Shown here one piece after another: positions 1-6,376 of a stretch of DNA of 16,492 nt. The notes beneath the pieces were generated by a model. The model saw nothing but the letters and a program-made list of their open reading frames with translations, did no database searches and was not told the origin of the DNA. Both the position numbers and the translations under genes were made by a program. Each line of letters begins with the position of its first letter. Positions within the stretch are counted from its first letter, which is position 1. This stretch comes from Bacteroidales bacterium UBA5762 (GTDB lineage Bacteria; Bacteroidota; Bacteroidia; Bacteroidales; TTA-H9), in NCBI GenBank assembly GCA_002418865.1, contig DIEY01000045.1:69184-85675 (forward strand), in the 5' to 3' direction.

Positions 1-199
1 CTGTTATCCATTATGTTATAGATCTGTTGCATTTTTTGTTTCTTTCTTGGGGTATTCTAATCTATAAATTCATCATTTTTTTTGTCAAAAGGTAAGCCTT
101 TTACCGATATAATTTTCGACAAAGTTAAAGATAGTTTTTCAATTTGTCAAGGTTTTTATAAAAAATTAAAATAATTTTTGAACAGCCTTTCATTCCGAA

Positions 200-247
200 G
201 TCTTGCCGTCTCAAAGACTCCCTGTCTCACACCCTCAAAGTCTCTTT
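200..247. repeat. Degenerate 8-nt tandem repeat, six units
   Basis: Reading in steps of 8 gives GTCTTGCC, GTCTCAAA, GACTCCCT, GTCTCACA, CCCTCAAA and GTCTCTTT, with an implied consensus near GTCTCAAA. It lies in the gene-free stretch 1-464. A 64-codon minus-strand frame (350-156) covers it, but this has no family resemblance and looks like a by-product of the repeat. The rest of 1-464 is AT-rich and holds only a short hairpin (AAAAGG at 87-92, CCTTTT at 97-102) and the promoter of the next gene. Confidence 0.6.
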
Positions 248-431
248 TTAATAGTTTAAAGGTTATAAAAGTGACTTTTCGGGCTTGGAAGCTTAGCCGG
301 AGATGAATAGTTTCATGTTGTATAACCAGCTTCACGGTATAACCAAACATACTGTTTGTTTTAACAATTTCATTTTTTGCAAGGGAAATACTCGTTGATG
401 CTAAATTTTTTAGAATAAAGAGGGGTGTTTG

Positions 432-439
432 TACTTTTG
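432..439 (+). promoter_or_regulatory. Promoter -7 element of the EamA transporter gene
   Basis: TACTTTTG at 432-439 matches the Bacteroidota -7 consensus TAnnTTTG. The -33 position about 19 bases upstream is only T-rich (TTT near 409-411) and not a clean TTG. Transcription would start near 445, about 20 bases before the ATG at 465. This argues against the upstream in-frame TTG at 429 as the start codon. Confidence 0.5.
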
Positions 440-464
440 CAATGCCAACTTAAAGGGCTTAGAG

Positions 465-1373
465 ATGAGAAAAGATGGTAAATTTTCGGCTTTTGTATAT
501 TTAATGATGATGCTGGCTATGGTTTTCTGGGGTATGTCGTACGTATGGACGGCCATGGTGTTTCAATATTTAAATCCTATTACGACTATTTTTATTCGAT
601 TGGTGATTAGTAGTGCTTTGCTTTTTTCTATATTCGGACTTACTCATCAGTTGCAGCCCGTTCAAAAGAAAGATTACAAGTTATTTCTCTTTGCAGCGCT
701 TTTCGAACCTTTTTTATATTTCTTGGGTGAAGGATATGGAGTGAAGTATTCCACTCCGACCATAAGTGCTATTATTATTTCTACCATTCCTATTTTTTCG
801 GCCCTTGCGGCTTCTATTTTTTTGAAAGAAGTTTTAAAACCACTGCAGATTTTTGGATTCTTTCTTTCGTTTGGTGGAATTATCTTCATGTTGTTAGGTC
901 CCAGCTTTTCATTCCAATTCAACCCAATTGGAATAGTTAGTTTATTTTTTGCTGTTGCAACAGCGGTGGTTTATGCTGTATTATTGAAACGATTGACCAT
1001 ACATTATTCTCCTTTCACTATTGTAACCTGGTTAAACATCATTGGCGCATTATATTTTCTCCCACTGGTTTTGGTAATCGAACCCGGCCAACTCATTTTG
1101 CTTCGTTTCGAGTGGGGATTATGGTACCCACTGATCATGCTTGCTGTTTTTGCATCTTCACTTGCCTTCATCTTTTTTACTTTTGGTATGCACCATCTTG
1201 GCGTAAGCCGCACAAGTATCTTTACGAATTTTATCCCAGTATTTACAGCGGTATTTTCTTATTTCAAGATTCACGAAAAATTGACGGTTAATACTTTGGT
1301 AGGAATGTTAATGGTAATTGCAGGTGTGATTATTACGCAAAAAAATGTTAGAACAAAAATGCTGCAAGCATAG
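465..1373 (+). CDS. EamA/DMT-family inner-membrane transporter
   Basis: A 302-residue polytopic membrane protein of the drug/metabolite transporter superfamily, which exports or exchanges small metabolites across the inner membrane; the substrate cannot be told from sequence. It shows the two tandem EamA repeats of about 140 residues and roughly ten hydrophobic helices. The first helix carries the typical FWGMSYVW signature, and helix pairs end in short basic loops. The frame can be extended to a TTG at 429, but I chose ATG 465 because a -7 promoter element lies at 432-439 and the extension is not hydrophobic. It is probably monocistronic: the next feature is a tRNA with its own promoter. Length is normal for the family and nothing looks broken. 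The family call is secure, the substrate unknown. Confidence 0.9.
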   Translation: MRKDGKFSAFVYLMMMLAMVFWGMSYVWTAMVFQYLNPITTIFIRLVISSALLFSIFGLTHQLQPVQKKDYKLFLFAALFEPFLYFLGEGYGVKYSTPTISAIIISTIPIFSALAASIFLKEVLKPLQIFGFFLSFGGIIFMLLGPSFSFQFNPIGIVSLFFAVATAVVYAVLLKRLTIHYSPFTIVTWLNIIGALYFLPLVLVIEPGQLILLRFEWGLWYPLIMLAVFASSLAFIFFTFGMHHLGVSRTSIFTNFIPVFTAVFSYFKIHEKLTVNTLVGMLMVIAGVIITQKNVRTKMLQA

Positions 1374-1402
1374 CCAAAGATTACGACTGAGCGAAAGATT
1401 GT

Positions 1403-1432
1403 TTGTAAGCTGGATTATTTTATCTAATTTTG
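1403..1432 (+). promoter_or_regulatory. tRNA promoter (TTG-N19-TAnnTTTG)
   Basis: TTG at 1403-1405 (within TTTG) is followed after exactly 19 bases by TAATTTTG at 1425-1432. This is a full match to the Bacteroidota vegetative promoter form. Transcription would begin about 1437-1440, a few bases before the mature tRNA 5' end at 1446. Confidence 0.75.
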
Positions 1433-1445
1433 CCGCACTTCTTAA

Positions 1446-1519
1446 GGCGGGGTAGCTCAGGTGGTTAGAGCGTCGGATTCATAACCCGGAGGTCACGAGT
1501 TCAAATCTCGTCCCCGCTA
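1446..1519 (+). tRNA. tRNA-Met (anticodon CAT)
   Basis: A complete cloverleaf of 74 nt. The acceptor stem is GGCGGGG/CCCCGCT with a weak G1-U72 pair. The D stem is GCTC/GAGC. The anticodon loop TTCATAA gives CAT, and the T stem ACGAG/CTCGT has loop TTCAAAT. The discriminator base is A and the 3' CCA is not encoded. The C11-G24 pair is of the elongator type. Bases 29-30 and 39-41 (GG, CCC) resemble an initiator stem, and A31 faces C39, a mismatch. Elongator Met is most likely. An Ile-tRNA whose CAT is modified to read AUA cannot be excluded by eye. Confidence 0.9.
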
Positions 1520-1523
1520 CTAA

Positions 1524-1550
1524 AAAGCCCTGCATACAATGTGGGGCTTT
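1524..1550 (+). terminator. Hairpin terminator after the tRNA
   Basis: A perfect 7-bp inverted repeat AAAGCCC (1524-1530) and GGGCTTT (1544-1550) with a 13-nt loop, starting five bases after the tRNA. Three Ts close the right arm and AT-rich sequence follows, so it is a modest intrinsic terminator. Confidence 0.6.
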
Positions 1551-1633
1551 GATATTTAATATATCCGTCGTATATATTTCTAAAAATTTCCTTCTAAATT
1601 TCAACCTTTACCCACTTGCAATTCTTTTGATTG

Positions 1634-1732
1634 TTCATAGTAGTGGTAAAATCTAAATGGAAGATATATCTTCTTAGTCCTTAGGAAATATCTTCATCGT
1701 CAAAATGGTAAAATCGACAGGGAATTATCTGT
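1634..1732. repeat. Imperfect direct repeat with internal palindrome
   Basis: TGGTAAAATC occurs at 1644-1653 and again at 1706-1715, each preceded by TTCAT and followed by an imperfect GGAA..TATC block, giving two units about 62 bases apart. Between them is a perfect 14-nt palindrome, GAAGATATATCTTC (1660-1673). The stretch lies between the tRNA terminator and the end of rfbC and has no gene. Function unknown. Confidence 0.4.
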
Positions 1733-1775
1733 AGAAAACTTTTAGTTTATTAGTGGATAGATGATGCAGTGCTTG

Positions 1776-2327
1776 TTAATATTCGAAAGGGCTGACAAAA
1801 TCTTTGAAGAATGGTGAAAGCTTGTCTTTATCGGAAAGTATGGGTGGTTCCGTTAATTGCCAATCAATGTTTAGATAGGGATCATTCCAGCGAAGAGCCT
1901 GTTCAGATTCCTTGTTATAGAAATGAGTGCATTTATAGAAAAATAGGGTATCGTCTTCCAAAGTTCGAAAACCATGAGCCATTCCTTCGGGAATCCAATA
2001 CATAAATTTATTGCTTTCGCTCAGTACTATTGAATCCCATTGACCAAAAGTAGGAGATCCTTTTCGCAGGTCAACCGCGACATCCAAAACCGAACCCTTC
2101 ATCACCCTGACCAGTTTCCCCTGGGCAAAAGGAGGTTTTTGAAAATGCAAACCACGTATTACATTTTTCTGCGACTTGGATTCATTATCCTGTACAAATA
2201 TCGCATCTATCCCCAATCTCTGAAATTTATCCTGATTGTATGATTCGAAGAAATAACCTCTTTCATCTTCAAATACATCAGGCTTTACAATCAATAATCC
2301 TGGTATCTTGGTTTCGATAATCTTCAT
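1776..2327 (-). CDS. rfbC: dTDP-4-dehydrorhamnose 3,5-epimerase
   Basis: RmlC/RfbC converts dTDP-4-dehydro-6-deoxy-D-glucose to dTDP-4-dehydro-L-rhamnose, the third step of dTDP-L-rhamnose synthesis for surface polysaccharide; it is a cytosolic cupin dimer. The 183-residue product is full length. It has DERGYF near residue 21, RGLHFQ at 58-63 with the family's catalytic His at 61, KLVRVMKGSVLDVAVDLR at 70-87 (cupin core), WIPEGMAHGF at 110-119, Tyr130, and RWNDP at 145-149 with the conserved Asp148. The start ATG at 2327 overlaps the stop of a short upstream frame (ATGA). The gene is solitary: rfbA, rfbB and rfbD are not in the window. The only other surface-polysaccharide gene here is a flippase about 8 kb away. 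A related sugar 3,5-epimerase acting on another dTDP- or GDP-sugar is a minor alternative. Confidence 0.93.
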   Translation of the reverse strand: MKIIETKIPGLLIVKPDVFEDERGYFFESYNQDKFQRLGIDAIFVQDNESKSQKNVIRGLHFQKPPFAQGKLVRVMKGSVLDVAVDLRKGSPTFGQWDSIVLSESNKFMYWIPEGMAHGFRTLEDDTLFFYKCTHFYNKESEQALRWNDPYLNIDWQLTEPPILSDKDKLSPFFKDFVSPFEY

Positions 2328-2470
2328 TTCGATTGAATTTCTGCGAAATTACTGAATTCTTCTAAAATTCTTTCGAGAGTCGGGAGTTTATTGCTAATTT
2401 CTTTTGCTGGATCAAAGGCCACTTTTTTGTATATAAAATTCAATAGATGTCGGTAACGGTTGTGGAAGAT
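2324..2470 (-). pseudogene. Possible C-terminal gene remnant overlapping rfbC
   Basis: A minus-strand frame is open from just after a TAA at 2473 to a TGA at 2324-2326, whose bases overlap the rfbC start as ATGA. It translates to 48 residues with a plausible amphipathic helical end (for example PTLERILEEFSNF). There is no in-frame ATG; only TTG and GTG codons could start it. Farther upstream the same frame continues past that TAA and another stop at about 2518. The ATGA overlap suggests a translationally coupled neighbour of rfbC, now truncated. I recognise no family, and it may be chance. Confidence 0.25.
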
Positions 2471-2480
2471 TTACAGGCCA

Positions 2481-2559
2481 TCGTCAATATCATTATTAAG
2501 AATTTCCATTGACGATCAAAGGGTGTGTGTGATGCAATCGGCACGTTCTTTTGGCGTGC
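2481..2559. repeat. Two adjacent inverted repeats in the rfbC-hppA gap
   Basis: TCGTCAAT (2481-2488) and ATTGACGA (2508-2515) form a perfect 8-bp stem with a 19-nt loop. GCACG (2541-2545) and CGTGC (2555-2559) form a 5-bp stem with a 9-nt loop. Neither is followed by a T-run, so they do not look like intrinsic terminators. They occupy the middle of the divergent gap between rfbC and hppA (2328-2698), which otherwise holds the possible rfbC-side remnant and an AT-rich hppA promoter region. Confidence 0.4.
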
Positions 2560-2610
2560 TAAACATGCGAAGGGAATAGAAAAAGCACTTTTTTTGTGTG
2601 TTATTTTTTT

Positions 2611-2618
2611 TATATTTG
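2611..2618 (+). promoter_or_regulatory. Candidate -7 element for hppA
   Basis: TATATTTG at 2611-2618 fits TAnnTTTG and would place the transcript start near 2624, about 75 bases before the hppA ATG. The nearest upstream TTG (2594-2596) is only 14 bases away, shorter than the usual spacing, so the match is partial. Confidence 0.3.
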
Positions 2619-2698
2619 GATAATTTTATAGAATTTTGCGCTTAATTTCAAAAGACTTGAAATAAACTTAATTCAAACAACTTCATTTCATCCAGTCT

Positions 2699-4900
2699 AT
2701 GAGTTATTTTTATCTTGTACCTTTGGCATCGCTTGTTGCGCTTGGCTTTGCCTATTATTTTTTTAAAAATATGAAGAGCCAAAGTGAGGGCACCGAGAAA
2801 ATGAAAACAATCGCTCAATTCGTGCGAGAGGGAGCGATGGCATACCTTAAACAGCAATATAAGGTAGTTGCGATAGTTTTTGTAGTGTTGTCGGTGATTT
2901 TTGCCGTCATGGCTTATTTTGGTTTACAAAACAATTGGGTACCCTTTGCTTTTCTCACTGGTGGGTTTTTCTCGGGTTTAGCAGGCTTTTTGGGCATGAA
3001 AACAGCCACCTTTGCTTCGGCACGCACGGCAAATGCAGCTCGAACCTCGTTAAATAAAGGATTGCAGATTGCTTTTCGTTCGGGTGCTGTGATGGGACTG
3101 GTTGTTGTAGGGCTTGCCTTGCTCGATATTTCGCTTTGGTATCTTATTCTTGATCATTTTGTGGAAGGAGCCAATGAGGGGCATAAGTTGATTATGATCA
3201 CCACTACCATGTTAACTTTCGGTATGGGAGCTTCGACACAAGCGCTATTTGCCCGCGTGGGTGGCGGCATTTACACTAAAGCGGCCGATGTAGGAGCCGA
3301 CTTGGTTGGAAAAGTAGAAGCAGGCATACCAGAAGACGATCCTCGCAATCCGGCAACTATAGCCGATAACGTGGGCGATAACGTGGGTGATGTAGCCGGA
3401 ATGGGCGCCGATCTTTACGAGTCGTATTGCGGTTCTATTCTTTCTACAGCCGCCCTGGGCGCCTCAGCCTTTATCGCAAATCCCCAAATGCAGCAGAAAG
3501 CTGTTTTTGCTCCTATGATTATTGCTGCTATTGGAGTATTCCTTTCGATATTGGGTATTTTTCTGGTGAGGACAAAAGAAGATGCATCCATAAAAACCTT
3601 AATGGCAGCGCTCAATAAAGGGATCAACATCAGCGCCTTTCTCATCGCCGTTCTTACTTTTGTCATTCTTTATTTGCTTGGATTTGAGAATTGGCTCGGT
3701 CTTTCTTTTTCTGTCATTGCTGGTTTGTTAGCCGGCATCGTCATTGGGAAAGGAACGGAGTATTTTACTTCACATGCATATAAACCGACTCAAAACATTG
3801 CGAAAAGCGCACAAACAGGACCGGCAACTGTGATTATTTCAGGCATTGGGTCGGGGATGATTTCAACGGTGATTCCCGTAGCATCCATTGTGATTGCTAT
3901 TTTAATTGCTTATCTGAGTGCCATCGGTTTCGATGTGAAAAATATGCTCACTCCCGAAAATTTGGGTATGGGTTTATACGGGATTGCGATTGCAGCTGTT
4001 GGAATGCTTTCGACTTTAGGTATTACACTAGCTACGGATGCTTATGGACCAATAGCCGACAACGCTGGTGGAAATGCTGAAATGAGTGGTTTAGAGCCTG
4101 AAGTACGTCGACGTACCGATGCGCTCGATGCTTTGGGCAATACCACGGCCGCCACAGGAAAAGGTTTTGCCATCGGCTCGGCTGCACTTACTGCATTAGC
4201 CTTGCTGGCCTCATACATGGAAGAAATCCGTATCGGAATGTTACGCTTGGGTGACAAAATCATGGAATTAGCTAATGGCGATACGGTAGAAGTAGCAAAA
4301 GCAAGTTTCCTGGATTTTATGAACTATTTTCAGGTCACGCTCATGAATCCTAAAGTCATAGTTGGAATTTTTATCGGATCTATGATGGCTTTCTTGTTCT
4401 GCGGCTTAACGATGAACGCCGTGGGGCGAGCCGCTCAAAAGATGGTGGAAGAAGTTCGACGCCAGTTTCGTGAAATTAAGGGTATACTTACCGGCGAGGA
4501 AACTCCTGACTATGCTCGTTGCGTGGCAATTTCTACCAAAGGTGCACAGCATGAAATGTTGTTCCCTTCGTTACTGGCTATTGCAGTTCCCATTATTACT
4601 GGAATTCTGTTGGGTGTTGCCGGAGTCATGGGATTATTGGCAGGTGGATTGGGTTCGGGATTTGTTCTGGCCATATTTATGGCAAATTCGGGTGGAGCAT
4701 GGGATAATGCAAAAAAATTTGTAGAAGAAGGCAATTTAGGAGGCAAGGGTAGCAGCGCTCACAAAGCAACGGTGGTTGGAGATACCGTTGGCGATCCTTT
4801 TAAAGATACTTCGGGTCCATCACTCAATATTTTGATCAAACTCATGAGTATGGTTTCCATCGTCATGGCTGGCCTTACCGTTTCGTGGAGTCTTTTGTAA
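2699..4900 (+). CDS. hppA: K+-dependent membrane ion-translocating pyrophosphatase
   Basis: An integral membrane enzyme of 733 residues that hydrolyses pyrophosphate and pumps H+ and/or Na+ out of the cytoplasm. The catalytic signature is complete: GIYTKAADVGADLVGKVE at 190-207, DDPRNPATIADNVGDNVGD at 213-231, DAYGPIADNAGG at 447-458, and GDTVGDPFKDTSGPS at 694-708. About 16 hydrophobic helices are visible. In the subtype-deciding motif GNTTAATGKG (480-489), Ala484 and Gly487 occupy the sites that are Lys and Thr in K+-independent pumps, so this is the K+-dependent class. That class includes H+, Na+ and dual Na+/H+ pumps; a dual pump is known from Bacteroides. The ion cannot be settled by eye. 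The start gives the normal short lumenal N-terminus before helix 1 (about 3-21). It appears monocistronic. Confidence 0.97.
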   Translation: MSYFYLVPLASLVALGFAYYFFKNMKSQSEGTEKMKTIAQFVREGAMAYLKQQYKVVAIVFVVLSVIFAVMAYFGLQNNWVPFAFLTGGFFSGLAGFLGMKTATFASARTANAARTSLNKGLQIAFRSGAVMGLVVVGLALLDISLWYLILDHFVEGANEGHKLIMITTTMLTFGMGASTQALFARVGGGIYTKAADVGADLVGKVEAGIPEDDPRNPATIADNVGDNVGDVAGMGADLYESYCGSILSTAALGASAFIANPQMQQKAVFAPMIIAAIGVFLSILGIFLVRTKEDASIKTLMAALNKGINISAFLIAVLTFVILYLLGFENWLGLSFSVIAGLLAGIVIGKGTEYFTSHAYKPTQNIAKSAQTGPATVIISGIGSGMISTVIPVASIVIAILIAYLSAIGFDVKNMLTPENLGMGLYGIAIAAVGMLSTLGITLATDAYGPIADNAGGNAEMSGLEPEVRRRTDALDALGNTTAATGKGFAIGSAALTALALLASYMEEIRIGMLRLGDKIMELANGDTVEVAKASFLDFMNYFQVTLMNPKVIVGIFIGSMMAFLFCGLTMNAVGRAAQKMVEEVRRQFREIKGILTGEETPDYARCVAISTKGAQHEMLFPSLLAIAVPIITGILLGVAGVMGLLAGGLGSGFVLAIFMANSGGAWDNAKKFVEEGNLGGKGSSAHKATVVGDTVGDPFKDTSGPSLNILIKLMSMVSIVMAGLTVSWSLL

Positions 4901-4934
4901 GAAGTTAAAAATAGCTTAAATAGGGGGAAATGTC

Positions 4935-4961
4935 AGGGACATTACCTAGGTGACTGTCCCT
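4935..4961. repeat. Hairpin with 7-bp stem and palindromic loop
   Basis: AGGGACA (4935-4941) pairs perfectly with TGTCCCT (4955-4961). The 13-nt loop contains the palindrome ACCTAGGT. It lies 34 bases after the hppA stop and abuts the stop codon of the decayed minus-strand ORF. No T-run follows on either strand, so it looks more like a REP-type or element-end hairpin than a terminator. Confidence 0.45.
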
Positions 4962-5187
4962 AAACTTTGGTCACGAAATGCTTTTCCGAACTTTGAATTG
5001 CATCGGCAATAATGCTTTACTTTTCTATAGATTTTTTGATTATCGCTATACGTTCTTCCACTGTTCCATCTTTTTCTAAAAAAGTTCCGTCTTCATTTTT
5101 ACCTTAAGTTCTTTCTATGAAAATGACTTTTTTAGCCAATTGTTCTTCGTCCAAGCTTTTTGAGGTCTTTTCTTTCCCTTTTGGCAT
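4960..5187 (-). pseudogene. Decayed ORF with two in-frame TAA codons
   Basis: From ATG 5187 to TAG 4960 a single minus-strand frame of 76 codons reads like coding sequence but is interrupted by TAA at codons 28 and 57. The text is hydrophilic and Lys/Glu-rich: it starts MPKGKEKTSKSLDEEQ, then after the first stop GKNEDGTFLEKDGTVEER, and ends SSEKHFVTKV. Both stops are one transition away from CAA (Gln). No strong ribosome-binding site or promoter is visible. I do not recognise the family. Together with the abutting hairpin, it may be the remains of a small mobile element between hppA and sdhB. Confidence 0.4.
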
Positions 5188-5370
5188 AACCCGGCAAAAG
5201 AGCTGACTCACCATTTGGTATTTCGTTTTCTGTCATTATTTTTCTCCAAGAATTTTGGGGTTATTTTATTTGTGTCCTTGGAGATGAATATTGGTTTAAC
5301 CATGAACGAACCTCATTTTAGCAGATTTAATTTCTGCATAAAGGTTTTTTAACTAAATAATAGTTTATCA
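5188..5370. other. Gene-free AT-rich spacer with short inverted repeats
   Basis: No gene is visible between the decayed ORF and the sdhB stop. CTCCAAG (5244-5250) and CTTGGAG (5277-5283) form a perfect 7-bp inverted repeat 26 bases apart. GCAGA (5321-5325) and TCTGC (5333-5337) form a 5-bp stem followed on the plus strand by T6 at 5345-5350. No clear terminator for sdhB is seen on the minus strand. Confidence 0.35.
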
Positions 5371-6132
5371 TTAATGTTTATCAGCAAAGAGTTTATTAAA
5401 TCCTGATTTAATAAACTCATTATTAAGGCGAGCAATATGTGCAAGACTAATACCCTTGGGGCATTCTGCTTCGCAGGCACCAGTGTTTGTACAGGATCCA
5501 AAGCCCAATTCATCCATTTTCATTATCATGTTCCATGCACGTTGCAAGCTTTCAACTTTTCCTTGAGGTAAAAGAGCATATTGAGAAACTTTAGCAGCAA
5601 CAAATAACATAGCCGATGAATTTTTACATGCGGCTACACAGGCACCACAACCAATGCAAGAAGCAGCTTCGAAGGCTTCCTCGGCTTTATGCGTTTTAAT
5701 AGGATAAGTATTTGCCTCAGGTGCTGAGCCAACATCTGTGTTGATAAAACCACCTGCTTCCATAATCTTATCAAATGCACTTCGGTCAACAATAAGGTCC
5801 TTGATTACAGGAAAAGGTTTAGCACGCCATGGTTCAATCACAATGGTATCGCCATCTTTAAATGCTTTCATGTTCAGTTGACAGGTTGTGATTTCTTTTC
5901 CTGGTCCATGTGGTCTTCCATTTATTATCATTCCACAAGAGCCACAGATACCTTCTCTACAATCATGATCAAATGCTACCGGGTCTTCATTTTCGGCAAT
6001 GAGTTTTTCATTTAACGCATCTAACATTTCAAGAAAGGTCATGTCTTGTGAGGCATCATCAAGAATATAAGTTTTAAAAGCACCTTTTTCTTTAGGGCTA
6101 TTTTGTCTCCATATTTTTAGTGTAAGTTTCAT
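5371..6132 (-). CDS. sdhB: Succinate dehydrogenase/fumarate reductase iron-sulfur subunit
   Basis: The electron-transfer subunit that carries electrons between the flavoprotein SdhA/FrdA and the membrane cytochrome SdhC/FrdC. Of 253 residues, the N-terminal part holds the [2Fe-2S] ligands Cys58, Cys63, Cys66 and Cys84. The C-terminal part holds Cys159, Cys162, Cys165 and Cys224 for the [4Fe-4S] cluster and Cys169, Cys214 and Cys220 for the [3Fe-4S] cluster, assigned by alignment with the known family pattern. All eleven ligands are present. It is the last gene of the C-A-B operon, but 244 bases of spacer, including a palindromic repeat, separate it from sdhA. Whether the complex runs as fumarate reductase or succinate dehydrogenase cannot be told from sequence; relatives in Bacteroides are fumarate reductases (frdB). 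Confidence 0.96.
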   Translation of the reverse strand: MKLTLKIWRQNSPKEKGAFKTYILDDASQDMTFLEMLDALNEKLIAENEDPVAFDHDCREGICGSCGMIINGRPHGPGKEITTCQLNMKAFKDGDTIVIEPWRAKPFPVIKDLIVDRSAFDKIMEAGGFINTDVGSAPEANTYPIKTHKAEEAFEAASCIGCGACVAACKNSSAMLFVAAKVSQYALLPQGKVESLQRAWNMIMKMDELGFGSCTNTGACEAECPKGISLAHIARLNNEFIKSGFNKLFADKH

Positions 6133-6225
6133 ATTATTAAATATTAAAACAATGTAAAAATTTTTGATTTATAGGCTCAATTTAAAGAAATTGATTTAAA
6201 TTTTTTTAATATGGCAATCATTATA

Positions 6226-6303
6226 GGTTTTGTGAAGTATCTTTGTGATTTCTTAATTTTGCTTAACCACAAGTGGCACAAAGAATCCTCAAAGTCCACA
6301 AAA
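6226..6303. repeat. Palindromic TTTGTG-repeat element between sdhA and sdhB
   Basis: On the plus strand, TTTTGTG (6228-6234) pairs with CACAAAA (6297-6303), and inside it TCTTTGTG (6240-6247) pairs with CACAAAGA (6277-6284), making a nested hairpin with a 29-nt loop. The 6261-6303 arm, read on the minus strand, is a degenerate repeat with a step of about 10: TTTGTGGAC, TTTGAGGATTC, TTTGTGCCAC, TTGTGGTTAA. It sits in the 244-base gap inside the sdh operon and could be an mRNA hairpin that tunes sdhB relative to sdhA. Confidence 0.55.
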
Positions 6304-6376
6304 TAATAATCTATTAAACTTCTCATATTTAAGGAAATAAAACTTTCTATCAACATTTATTTTCAACGGAACCAGT

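Noticed and set aside
156..350. Minus-strand 64-codon open frame
   Set aside because: No recognisable family or start signal, and its central part is the period-8 GTCTC repeat, which by itself gives an open frame.
2718..2725. TACCTTTG, a good -7 promoter match just inside hppA
   Set aside because: A start there would remove the first transmembrane helix of the pyrophosphatase, and the next ATG falls after that helix. The match is explained by the codons for Val-Pro-Leu.
4935..4961. Intrinsic terminator of hppA
   Set aside because: The stem is good, but no T-run follows on the plus strand and the loop is itself palindromic.
4960..5187. TAA read as glutamine (alternative genetic code)
   Set aside because: All other genes here end with or avoid TAA normally, for instance sdhB ends in TAA. 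Two stops in one unrecognised ORF are better explained as decay.
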